Assembly: GCA_019096065.1 (NCBI GenBank)
Contig: JAGUCH010000001.1
Coordinates: 930,001-994,000, forward strand
Direction of reading: 5' to 3'
DNA: 64,000 nt
DNA from: Paracyclopina nana
Lineage: Eukaryota; Arthropoda; Copepoda; Cyclopoida; Cyclopettidae
Shown: positions 42,976 to 56,000 of the stretch, piece after piece
Layout of the letters: each line of letters starts with the position of its first letter
Position numbering within the stretch: position 1 is the first letter of the stretch
Made by a program: the position numbers and the translations under genes
Notes under the pieces: generated by a model
The model's input: the letters and a program-made list of their open reading frames with translations, nothing else
The model's database searches: none
Told to the model about the DNA's origin: nothing

Positions 42976-45900
42976 ATACTGGTTGATCTTAGGTAAGCAA
43001 TACAGTTAAGTACAGAATTGCTTGTTTACATAAGCTATCATGATTACAGGTGAGTTTCTTCATTTTTGAGGTTTCGAAACCTGGTACAGCAATTTCCCCT
43101 GAGTGTCCACTGCACAACCCACATGGCTCACTTTTTTAAGGCCACCATTATTAGGTTAAAAATTTCCGTATTAGGAAATCAACTTTTCATAAATGGACGT
43201 AGCCACAGTTTCCTGAGCGTTTCACATACAGTATTTAATTTTCATAGTTAACAAAATTGAAGATTCCATTCAAAGTGAGAAAAGCTAGGAAAATATTGAA
43301 TTATCTGAACTATAGTAGCCAGAAAGAATGTTAAAATGCTTTTAAATAATATTACTGGGGAAAGCTATTAAATACAATTAGTTGGCTCAGGCTAGTACTA
43401 TGTAATGAGGAATAATTGATCTTATAAGTAAAGAATACTGTATGGTATATTAAAAAGTTTAATAATACATTACTCACTGCTACCACCATTGTATTGGGCT
43501 TTGCTTACGGAGGCTCTGTTAGTAATGATTTTTGCCGCTAGGAGGAGCTAATGATAGCCCAGCTAATAGCAGCGTAGGCTAAGCGGGCTGAAAATTGAAT
43601 TTCGATCTGTTTCTGTTTGCACCTGCTCCGCTACAAGCCCCGATCTAAAAAAATTGAACCTCCGATCAATTTTTAAAGTCATCAGATTTGGTATATTTCA
43701 ACTAATTTACAAATATTTTAGTCTTCTAACTTTTTAAAAGTAAGATTTAATCCAGTTTTGTTGCCATTTTATAGGCACAGTGAGTAATAATTGTGTGCTT
43801 TGCAGGACAATTTGCCCAAGAAAAGCAAGCTTAATACACAGAGTAGCTTTCTGGAAAAGGCAGAAAATCTCTCGTTTCTTGACAAGAACACCAAATATTT
43901 CGTTTTTAAAAGTCAAAAAGCCAAATGATAACGATTATGCGACGAACTAGTTGAAAGGACACTGAAAAAGAATCGGAGGTTACTCCTAATGCCATCTTTT
44001 TTACCTTATTCGGAAAAATGTAACTACACCGTGAGCAAAGCCCAATTGGCCTAAAAAACAGTTGAGCAATTTAAGAGAAAACATTACATATTATGTAAGC
44101 TGAGCTTTGTTCAAAATACGTACTACATACATCAAAATGTATCCATGTCAATTGGAATCTAAATACTTTCTACAAATGTATTCATCGCATAATACATCAT
44201 TGTTGTTGCCACACGAAAACTTCCATTACCAGCTGTAAGCTTTGTAAAAGTATCTTCAACATGAGGAAACACATATTGTGATAATTTTGTTTTGATGGTG
44301 AGCAATCTCATTCTCATGGTTGATGCCCTCAGCTAGAAGAAGAAATCGCCAGTAAAAGAACAAGAGCTCATTCCTAAGTTGATTTTGGCTGCCACCAAAT
44401 GCTGATGGAACAATAACAAAAACATATGATGCAAAAAGTCAGTATTTTGTCTGTATGTAAGCCTATATTTTGTGCTGTCCTTGAAATACATTTGCTAAGT
44501 GTATTACAATCCATGTAAAGAAAAGAGCCATAAATTGAGGGCTGCTGATATAAACTGTCGTAAATTTCCCAGATCCACTGCTGCACAAATTCATTGAAAC
44601 TTTGCATGCTCAGGAAGAAAAGCTTCTAAGAAGGAAGGATAAGACGTCATTAACGATGTTACTAAAAACCTACAAGCAAAGAACTAACAGCACCCAAAAC
44701 ACCTCCATAAAATATTTCATGAGCTTTTTACAAGCAATCTTTAAAACTAAGATATTTGTTTTAAGATTTATTGCAGCAAACCATGACAAAAAACAGACAT
44801 TTGACATTAGCTCGGGCTAATTTTCGAACTTTTCCTAGATGACTGATACGGTTGAAATAATTGGTCAGCTGACGATACAACATAGTAATCACTTCTACCA
44901 ATTTTGGGTACAGAATGTCCCTCAATTTTGGGAGTACATAGAGTTTCACAAAAACCGATCCTACAATTTTCAGGCATGAACATTTGTAGCAAGTACCTAA
45001 TTTTCATTATTTACTTTGATCTGTGAGTCCATAAGAGCTTTAAAGGAATTCACGGTGGATCAAAAAGCCGATTTTACGCGCACGAGAAATTGCGTCAAAT
45101 CGCAGATTTCCGATTTTGGTACCAATTTTCATCTTCTAATTTGAACAATTTCTAGACTATCAAGAGAGCTCAAACTAATGTAAATGACAGTTAAAGATTC
45201 AAATTTGGTGCAGAAAAAATAATTTTTGGGAAAAAGTTGATTTTGGCGAATTCAGTAAAACAGCAATTTTGCACAAATTGAGCAAAAATTGAATCTTCCA
45301 TAACTTTTTATTCCAAACGAATCCAATTGAGTGACCAAGTCAGGGAAGTCAAGCTTATGGCATACATTGATTATCCACCAGAATTGGCTGCTCTTACTTG
45401 CTCTCCCGGGTGCTGAGATGCAACATTTTTAGCTTACGGACTATAAGAAAGAGGAGCCACGTTGATTTCGCGACTTTTTTCCGTGCGCGTGAAATCGGCA
45501 AATAAACCCACTGTGGAATTACAAATATGGTTTCTTTCAAGAATGTGTCACTTCTTTGTTTTTAGGCTTACAAGTACAAGCAGTTTTAATGACGTCATCA
45601 ACTTCCAGGGGAACTTTTGTCAAAAAAGAACTTGGTGCACAAATGCATTGTTTTATGTGCGTATCGCCCCCAGGCTGCTCCCATTTGGCCACATTTGAGT
45701 GCTTTTTTAGGGAGACCACTTCAATTACGCCCTCAGTTTTCCCTCCTCGATCTGCAATTGCCTTTCTTCTTCTTCTAACGATGTAATGCAGTATTCCTAG
45801 TGTAAGCGAAAAAAGGTTTTCACAAATAATGGAGCTATCACTTGTCTCCATTGGATTGGCAGCCACTTTTGTATTTTTAGACAGAAGTAATTTCCAATTG

Positions 45901-46918
45901 GATCAATTAGTCTTCCAAATGAGGTACTTTGGCAACTAGCATATTTTTAAGTGGCAAAGTACCAGTACTAAACTGAATACATAGTACTAAAAATCAAAAT
46001 CACTTTGAAAATGGATCTTTGAGAAAATGGCTATATCTGCATTAAAGCAAACTATTGTCACTGTTTGGCATAGTTTTGCATAAATTAAGCCAATTTCTGG
46101 CAAAGCCACTTGGTTGGCTCCTTTATTGAATAACAGTCACCCCTATTACGCAACAGCATATTTGCATAAATGACAATTGCCCTTTTGAGTGCAAATGTTC
46201 TAGTTTAAAAATACAACCTTACATAGCAAGTTATGACGATTCCAACTGAATTTTTGCTGCAAATTAGGCACATTTGCATGCTCAAATATGCAAAAAACGG
46301 CCTCATAATGAGGCAAATATGCAAAAAAAACCTCTTTTAGAAATACTAGTATGCCTCATGTAAGCCTTTTTTTTCTGGCAATATCTGGTAAAAAATGACT
46401 TGCTCGGATAATCCAAGGCCGCAATTTGAAAGCGGGAATTTTCCTTAGACGACAAATCATCTTTGGGATTTCTTCTCTGATTGACATTCCATAATCCGGA
46501 GATATTTCACTCAAAGCAATTGTCAGCGAGTTCTGAGCTCAGCAATTTTCACAGGAAAAGCATCAAAATAAAACGAGAAAAGCTGAGTTCTTCACAATTA
46601 AGAATCACTACTAAAACCTACAGCTAAATAATAGCTTACATCAAATACAGTTCAAAAAGGCCAAATTCCTTATAGATAGCTTTAGCCCCAATTTTCTTTT
46701 ATTCTTGCAGTGTATCTACAGCAAAATAAAATATGTATTCTGTTGAAGTTGTGCCAAAAGTACATATGAAATGTTCAGCTTAAGTTGACTACTATGTGTA
46801 ATACATTCTGTAGTATAATACTATTGGATACATCCGAAAAAAGTGCAATACATGCAGAGCTGTTAATAACATGAGCCTCATTAACTTAATGTAATAAAAC
46901 AGAAGCCTAGTGGGATGA
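42976..46918. other. Intergenic, no supported gene
   Basis: AT-rich. The longest open frame is 109 codons on the minus strand (45537-45866); it has no recognised domain and no promoter or splice support, so it is not called. A candidate polyadenylation signal for the gene to the right (minus-strand AATAAA) lies at 46698-46703. Confidence 0.5.
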
Positions 46919-47052
46919 TCACATCAATGATTCGTTAGCCAGGAATGGACGCAGAGCAAAACTGAAATTGACTTTTCCTCCAGGAAATGTGAATGTTAAA
47001 AAAAGCAGCAGCAGCAGCAAAGTATTGGAAATGGCAGCATCTGATTTTGGCT
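46919..47052 (-). other. Possible last exon with hydrophobic segment
   Basis: An acceptor (gttcag) gives the phase needed after exon 28. It opens 43 residues with KPKSDAAISN, a Leu-rich stretch coded by a CTG run (LLLLLLFLTFTF) and a 20-residue tail. It would act as a membrane anchor or GPI signal. The pyrimidine tract is weak. Confidence 0.35.
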
Positions 47053-50000
47053 CTGAACTTTTCAGCATCAGCTGTAAGCATACTATCTTTGCATAAGAGG
47101 CTCGCCATGATGTAACTCGGGATAAAAATTGATTGGCAAGAAGATTATATAGCTTCCTTTTTTTATTGGCTTGTTTCCATAACCGATACATAATAAGGTC
47201 AACCTTACAAAATACATATTTCCTTCAAAGTATTCTGGAGAACTTGTTGGAGGTTTGGAAAATAAGAAACATTATTAGGAGTGAATGAGTCGTTGGAAAA
47301 TATATCTTTTACCACAAAAACATGTTTCTGGAAGAAAAGTGTGGCTGAAAAATAAGGTATTTTTACAGGATCCTGAAATGTATCCAATTTTCCTGTAAAT
47401 GCATTTAGAGAAAGGTTGTGTGATAAAGTGCTCAAATTTTCCCTTAATAGCTCAACTCTTCAATGTTTGCTCATATATTCAATAAGTTACCAGGTATTAT
47501 TTCACTTACTTGTGCAGCCTGAAGGTGGACATGGAGTTGTTGTAGTTGTAGCTATAAGAATAGTAGTGAATACATTTCAAAATACGTTATAGTGAATTCA
47601 TTACGATCAATACACATTGGCCATGATTCGGGCAGCTCAAATTGGCCATTGTCTTTACAAGTGATTTGAATTTCAGGCTTTTGGTACCAATCACTGGCAA
47701 AAACCCACTGATCAGGGCAACCATAAAATACAGTTGTATTCACTGGTACAGCTGGGCTTGTGCCTAAAAATACAACAAGTTGACTTTTTTGGTTTCAAAA
47801 TTATGAATGGTTTTTTTATTTCCACCTGGATTTGTGAATCCTGCATAATTCACTGTCATGTCACCACTCACTTCAACCTTGGACATTTCAACATAGGGAG
47901 CTGGAATGCTGAATTTGTCCGCGAACACATCTGGGCCAAACTTGAAGCTAAATTGCACCTTCTTCGGGTCAAAAGAGACAAAGACAATAAAAGGATCTCC
48001 ATAGTCTACTGATACTTCCAAATCCAGAGATTCCCTCTGAAAATATCATTAAAATTCATTAGTTTTAGATTTCAGTATTTTACAGCCAAACTGTGTTAAA
48101 TTAAAATGTATTTTGCTGGTTTTTTTATCACACTCTGTACCGTGTAGCTGCTTCTGATGAGCAAAGTGGAAAAGCTGGGATCAATTTGTATCTTGAGCAC
48201 AGCTTTGTCCATTGAATCCAAGATTGTCATGGTTGGAAGGTCTGATACAGTGTCCATTAAGAAGCCATCCAAGATCAAGTCCAATTCTGGGCCATAGTTG
48301 TCAATCACTGCAAAGCTTGAGGGCAAACCCAATGGGTTGTACACTGAGTAATCAGAAAGGACAAAAAGGTGCTCAGTGTCAGGCTTTGGTATGAAAATGA
48401 GCCTGGTAAAGTCAAAAGGCTCTGGCACCACAGTACAATGAGTATCTATAAAGATAAATTACACTTCAAAGTATTTGTAAAAACTCAGTAAAAAAGCAAG
48501 CTACATTTGCAAGGATCCAATTCATTTTTGGTCCAGGTTTTGTTCCATAGGCATAGTACTGAGGTGGACTCGTAAAAGGTTGAAGAATTCTCCTTCTGGA
48601 ATTTTGCATATGGTCCACACTCGTATTTCACTGTGGTCAAATAAGTGGCATTTCCAGTGCTCCATGCCCATTTACCGCCATAGGGCTTTTCTGGAGGTTC
48701 TTCACACTGAACAGCTAAAAAGACTTTTAATTGAGGCTTTCGCAATTAATTGAAGCAAAGAATTGACAAAACACTAACAAGCCATAACTGAACATTTTAC
48801 TTGATGTTTGACCACAATGTTAAAAGAACACGGAACTTATTTTGCTCAAGATTAATCGCAACCTATTTAGTAAATCATAAATGTCATGCTGATGAGTGAC
48901 TTGAATAAAGTTAAGATCTGAACTTTTACTGGACCACTTACATAAAACAAATAATGTGTCAGCTGATGGAAACACTTCATCGGCCATTAAATAACAACAA
49001 GTGCCAACTTCAAATCTTAATCGTTGTCAGTTAATTGCTATTAGGCTTTTGTACTTTTGAAATGCTCAATCGAGCTTTCAAATTTTATCATTTGTACTAT
49101 TGAAATGCTCAATCGAGCTTTCAAATTTTATCAAAGCGAAGAGCTGATAAAACACTATCAAGCCGCATATAAACATTTCAATTGATGTTTGAACGCAATG
49201 CTTAAAGAATCCATAACTTAATTTGCTCAAGATTTAACACCACCTATTTAGTAAATCATAAATGTCAAGCTGATCAGTGACATGAATAAAGTTAAGATCT
49301 TAACTTTTACTGGACCAATTTCAAAAAACAAATATTGTGTCAGCTGATGGAAAAGCTTATTCGCTCAATAAACGACAAAAAGTAACAATTTCAAATATTA
49401 ATCCTTGTCAGCTATTTGCTTTTAAGGCTTTCATACTTTCTACACAGTTGAGCCAATCCGAGTCTTCCGGAACATCAAAGGAGCCATCAGTGAGGCACTC
49501 AATCTCAAAACTTTTGAAATCTCTGTCATGCTCAAAGAAGAGATTGGCACGTGCACAAGTGTATGTCACAGTGGCTCCAAATTCAACAGGGACTCCACTC
49601 CACAGATGTTTCAAGCCCTTGCCATTTGGCACAGGTGGATCAATGCACTGGTGCCAGACACATGGATCCAGCTGAAATTAAGTCATTTTCTGCCATAATT
49701 GATGGCACATAATGAGGATGTACGCTTACAGGGCTGTAGGGGCTCCAGGTTTGGTTCCATTCGCACCTCATTTTTTGCACTGGGTAAATGGCCTCATAAA
49801 TACTGGAATAATTGGACATGGAAGAGTTCAAAAATTGCCTTGCTGTGCCACAAGTGTAGGTGACATTTGTATTGTAAGGCGTTTTGCTCTTCAAATTCAC
49901 ATCCCAGTCATAAATTCCACCATTGACATGAGGCTTAGTTGGGTCATCACAATATTGCTCTGAGAAAAACTATTTTTAGGGCCAGTTTCTGGGAGAAAAT

Positions 50001-53000
50001 GCAGCAGGTATTTGCACAAACCTCTGGGGTTTAGGCAATACTTCCAAGGCAGAGGAGAGGAGAAATTTCCGTCTGTCAGACATGTAAGGGTGAAGTTCAA
50101 CTTGTAGAAATCCTCCTGGAAGTGAAAGCCTTCCTCGCAGATGTAGGTAACATTTTCCCCGAATTGAATCACCCTTCCGGACTCGTACAACACGGTTAAA
50201 TGGGTATAGTTCGGTGGTATCGGAGGATCAATGCACGCTACCCCTGAAATACATCAATACTTAGTCATATAGGTGGCTTAAATCGAAGCCTATTTCACAC
50301 AATGGACAATTTGTGTGGAGAAAATAGCGCACTTTAGGGTACCAAAAAGTCGCTTTTCAAAGCGTTATTTTACACAGATGAAGTTTCGCATGCCGCTACT
50401 GAAGCTGTGAGCGCCGCTACTCAAGTTGCGCACGCCGCAACTGTAGTTGAGCACAACTCAAGTTGCACGCTGTGCTCAAGTTGGGCGCGCCGCTAATCAA
50501 GTTGCACGCGCCGCTACTCAAGTTGCGTGCACCGCAACTCAAGTTGCGTGCGCCGCTACTCAAGTTGCGTGCGCCGCTACTCAAGTTGCGCACACCGCTA
50601 CTCAACTTGCGTGCGCCACTACTCAAGTTAAGTGCGCCGCTATTCAAGTTGCGCGCGCCGCTACTCAAGTTACGCGCGCGGCTACTCAAGATGAGCGTGT
50701 TACTACTCAAGTTGAGCATGCCGCAACTCAAGTTGCACGCTCTGCTTCTCAAGTTAGACGCGCCGCTGCTGAAGTTGCGCACCGCTACTCAAGTTGCGCG
50801 CACCGCTACTCAAGTTAGACGCACCGCTACTCAAGTTGCGCGCACCGCTACTCAAGTTGCGCGCACCGCTACTCAAGTTGCGCGCACCGCTACTCAAGTT
50901 GCGCGCACCGCTACTCAAGTTGCGCGCACCGCTACACAAGTTGCGCAATCCTCTCCTTGACTTTTTCTTCATCACATTAGCTTCGTTAATTAAGCTTAGT
51001 TAAAAGACTAATTAAACTCTGTATGAAAGTTAAGCCTTGTTTCTCTAGATAGAAAAAGCTGTATCTTACATGTGCATGGCGGTATTTTATCGTTTGGCTG
51101 CCACGCTTGTTCCCAAGGGCAAGTCTTGTTGATGAGCGGCGTTGTTGCATTGACACCTACCAAAAACTCCCTCGCCAGTGGGCATTTGTATCGCAGCTCG
51201 GAAAATGAGCTCGTCACGTTGCGATACCGAAATGGATCCTTTATGTAAGATACTTTTGTTGTTGCCACCTCAGACGCATTGGAGCAGTGTTTACAAATGG
51301 CTGTCACAATGCAAGGCTCGTAGCCTTTCACTGGAAAGCTCACGCTCATTTTGATCAAAGTCTCCATGATTGGATTAGGTATTTCAAGGAGCAAATCTGT
51401 GGCTGAGGTGGAGCTCAGTGTGGCTTTCACACTGGCATCAAATATCACTGAGGCTGGTGTCAACGCTTGTGAAAACACCAGCAAAAGGACAAGTGTGGCC
51501 CCATTGCCAGGAGATGGGGATACAGACCAAGTGTATTGCACTGAGACTGTATCGGCTCCAACCACCCTGGAATCTTGGCCGATTTGAATGGCATTCTCAG
51601 CGCAGCCTTGGACCTCCAGGGCTTCATAGCCTTCAACTCCTGGGCAAACTGTGCCAAAGTGAAGGCCAGAGTGGACCACTTCCACTGTGCCATTCAGGGG
51701 AGGATTTGGTGGGATTGGACAGTATTTGGCTACATAAACGTAAAATACATCATCACGCAATACAGCCAGAAAGCTAAGAACTGACTAAAGTTAAAATTTG
51801 AGGTGATACATAAATGTCGTTTTAAAAAAAATTGGAGCTTTTTTATCAGCTGACAACTTATTTCTTTTAAGAATGTGGTTAAAAAAGTTCGATGAGAAAG
51901 AAGAATCAATGTTCCCATATTTTTAAAAACCTTATGATTTCTTTAAAAAGACTTGTAAAATCATGGGAGAAATAAGTAGTGACATTTGAGCAAGTTGAGT
52001 GAAAATTGAAAGCAGAATGTGCAAATGAAGCTTGAAAGAGTTTTGTCAGTTCTTTGCTTGCAGGAAATTAAAAAAAAACGTACTTTCCACACACTGGCCC
52101 CACTCAGGAAGGATCCACTTGTTTTCAGGCTTGCACGTGGCCTTGACATTGGCTTGAGCAAAATTGGCAAAAAACTTCATTCCCCTGTCACACACATAAG
52201 TTATTTGACTCTCAAAATCAATCACTTGGCCATTCCATATGTAAACCAGTCCGGTATTATTGGGGGCAAATTGAGCCTCCAAACAATGAGTCCCTAAAAA
52301 TTATTCCCTGCATAATTAGGTTTTCTTTTAATAAAGATTGGCTCAGTCTTTCGCACTATTTGCATAGTCACGCTATTTAAATAGCTTATAACAAAAAAAG
52401 GATTCAAATACGACTAGCCACATTCAGAGGCTATTGAAATACATTTTATGCTATGAGCTATTAAAATAGCGTGACTATACAAAACTTAAGGAAGACTAAC
52501 CACATTCAGAGGCTATTGAAATACATTTTATGCCATGAGCTATCAAAATAGCGTGACTATACAAAACTTAAGGAAGACTAGCCACATTCAGAGGCCATTG
52601 AAATACATTTTATGCTATGAGCTATTAAAATAGCGCGACTATACAAAACTTGAGGAAGACTAAGCCTAAGCCACTTTCAGAGGCTATTGAAATACATTTT
52701 ATGCTATGAACTGTTTATGTAGCATGACTCTACAAAACTTGCGAAAGACAAGCCTTTGCTTACAAACACAATCCATCAATTTGTCAGTTGGGCTCCAATT
52801 TCCAGTCCATTGGCAGGTGAAATTCTGCTCAAGAGTTGTGACAGAAGGAGACACATAAAAGGCTCTGGCTTTGCCACATTTGTAAGTCACCAGAGAGTCA
52901 TATAGGAATTCAGCTGTGGTGGGATCAAATGGCTTGGCAGATCCAGCCAAAGATGAAGGCTTGCTATCAAATTCTGCCAAAGATGTGGCACAAGACACAT

Positions 53001-56000
53001 CCACAATGCAAAAGTTCTGATCAGCTGGATATGAAAATCTGACGAGCCCTTTCAGCTCTTTGGCTGAGCCAGCTCCAGCATTGACTCCAATGTAAATTGT
53101 TTGGACCTCATTCGGCCTGATTCCCATGCGACTCACATTGAAGCCCTAAAATTGAAAAAAAAGGAAAATAACTGACAATACACTATTAAAAGTTGCATGG
53201 AATTTTGATCTTACATAAAAATCAGCAAGATCACCGAGTGGATGTGACAAAGTAAAATTCAAAGCCAAATCATTCATTGTTTTGGTGGGTGAGATGGAGA
53301 TCCTGTATCTCTCGAGAGTCTTCTTAATTTTGATACCAGAATACTGGCTTTGGTACCACCTTAGTTTAATTTCAGGGCAGGATGGAGGTGTGCCCTCGGT
53401 GCCCTTAATGAAGCAATTGCCCATTCTGGTTCCAGGCCTGTTCAAGGTAGCAAAAGAGTCCCAAGTTTGCACTGGAGGTGGAGGCAAAGTGGGGCAAATT
53501 TTGGCTATATGAAATAATTTAATTGAGATTTTCAAAATATTTAAAAAAGTGTCAATATATCACTTGGTACACATTGTGGCCAATCAATAGGAGACGGAAA
53601 GCTATTTTTGTCTTGACACTCAATGGAAAATTCCACACCAGCAAATTCAGATTCCAGTAGCATTTCTTCAGCACACGAAAAAGCAACACTCTAAAATATT
53701 AAAAAAATTTGTTTTGTATATTTCCAGTTAGACAATTCAAATTATACCTGACCAATGGGAATAGGATCACCCGTCCAATTGGTGACAACTAAATTCTTGC
53801 TTTTTGGAGGCATTGGAGGATCAGTACAATGAGTCCCTAAAAATATAAAGAATATATTTAATATCATAGAAGAAGCCTAGTGGCTCTTTCAAAGCCGAGC
53901 GTGCGAGAACTGTAATTTCACATAGTAAGCAACTTGGGAAAAGCATTTTTAATTAATAAATTTTTTTTTTGCTAGCTGATTTTGAAAACTTACAGATACA
54001 TGAGGCTCCAGTGAGGTTATAATTAAAGCTGTAGTGTTCATCCCACTCACAAGTGTAATTGACTTCTTTTACAATTTTGCCATTGTCTAGCTGGATACTT
54101 TGCCCTGGATGCTCACATCGATAGCTAATCATTTCAAAAGTTAAGTAAAAGTGAACCTAACATAACATTAGTGCAAAATACGTGTAAGTTGACTGGAACT
54201 CAGTTGTTTGTCTGGCTTTGTAAATTTCCAGCATTGCAGCTTGATCTGGCAACTCTTGAGTCTCTATAAATAATGAATTTAGAAAATACTACAATTTTCA
54301 AAGAAATGATAAAAATCAAGTACTTTTTGATTCATAGTCTGCAGGCCGAATTGCCATAGTGACATATTCCAAGCTTGCAGGATATCCTCTCAAGCCCATA
54401 AAGAAGATTCCAGCACCAGGAGCAAATGTGACATCAGAGTCAGAGTGATTGCCAAAAAAATTGAATGCACAGCAAGTTCCCAAATTTCCAAACCTTGCGA
54501 TTAAAATATTTTAAGCAATGAACCTCAGCATTGTCCATAATTGGCTCACCAGTTGGCAGATTCCAATTCCTCTCCACAATTGTTGTTTGGCCTGTCATCA
54601 TTATCATTGGATCTTGCACTGAACTTGAAATCTTGGTTGTAGGCCAATGCATCCTGAAGAGTCTTTTTTATGTCTATCTTATGAACCTTGGGATATTACT
54701 AAGTACCTTGACAGTCCAATCCAGAGTTGTGGAAAAGCCAGAAGTGGAAAACTTGTAGTTTTCCTCAGAGGAGCCAATTTTGAAGGTGGCATAATCAGCT
54801 TGTCCAAAATGAGACCTTTCAAAAGTCCACATTCTTATTCTTAGACTATAATCTTGAGCTGAAGTTAGGCTGGAAATTAATTTACAAATGAGCAAAGAAG
54901 CAGTTTACAAATGTAGCAAATACTTGTTCAAAGCATTGAGTCCAGAAAAAAATTCAGCTTCACCCGGATATCCAAGTGCTCTGGTTGCCCTGTCAATGGC
55001 ATTCAATTTGGGGGGCAACTGCAGAAAATGGAATTAAAAATGAGGGTTGCATTGGCAGAGTAGAAGAAACTCACATTTCGGCTGGAGCTATCTCTTCTCA
55101 AAATGTGAGTCCATCCTTGGTCGCAGTACACCAGAGCTAATTGCGTATTGGCTCTTTGGCCAGTTGGGTCTATGTAGTAAAAGCCTGGTTGGGTTAATCC
55201 CAGTCGTTCAAGCTCTGAACAATCCGTGACTGGAGGAGTGTCAGCTGAAATAGTATACTTTAATTAAAAGGTTCCCTTAAAAAACTTTAAAACGTTAAGC
55301 TGCACAAAAAAATGGTTAAAGTTTGGGAAAAATATCTTTAAAATAGGAGGGGTAAAATATGGGCAAAATATGGCTGATATTTTGGCAAAATCTAGATGAT
55401 ATTTTGGCAAAATCTAGATGATATTTTGGCAAAATCTACATGATATTTTGGCAAACTATAGATGAAATTTTGGCAAAATACAGATGAAATTTTGGCAAAA
55501 TACAGATGAAATTTTGGCATAAAATTGAATATTTTGGCATAAAATTGAATTTTTTGGCATAAAATTGATGATATTGGGGCAAAATATGGCTAATATAGCA
55601 TTGGCAAAATTAATTAATAGTATTAAAATACTTAGGAAAAATATCTGAAAAATATGGTTAATATATAGGCAAAATATTTAAGCACAAAACTAGCTTCAAT
55701 AAGTGAAAGGATTGTTTCTTCACTTTAATGCCAATTATTGGTAAAATTCCTGCATAGCATGGTTGGGCAAAATGTGGTTAATATTCGCGAAATTTTAATT
55801 GTTGTGTGACATTTGGCTTTATTTTGAATTATGAAACTCACGTGGGCTGACAAAATGAACCACAGCCTCTAAAATCCTCAGCTGAAATGCTTCATTTGTG
55901 GCTTGAATCACCAAAATGTTTCCATAAATGAGCAGGTCACAATTAATCTTCAGTACGGTTTCATTCTCAGCTGGCAGGGTAATGAACTGAAGGCACAATT

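Noticed and set aside
45537-45866. 109-codon minus-strand frame
   Set aside because: No recognised domain, no splice or promoter signals; kept only as a remote possibility.
50417-50975. Frames of 69-165 codons with seven-residue repeats
   Set aside because: Produced by the 21-bp minisatellite inside an intron; open on both strands for arithmetic reasons.
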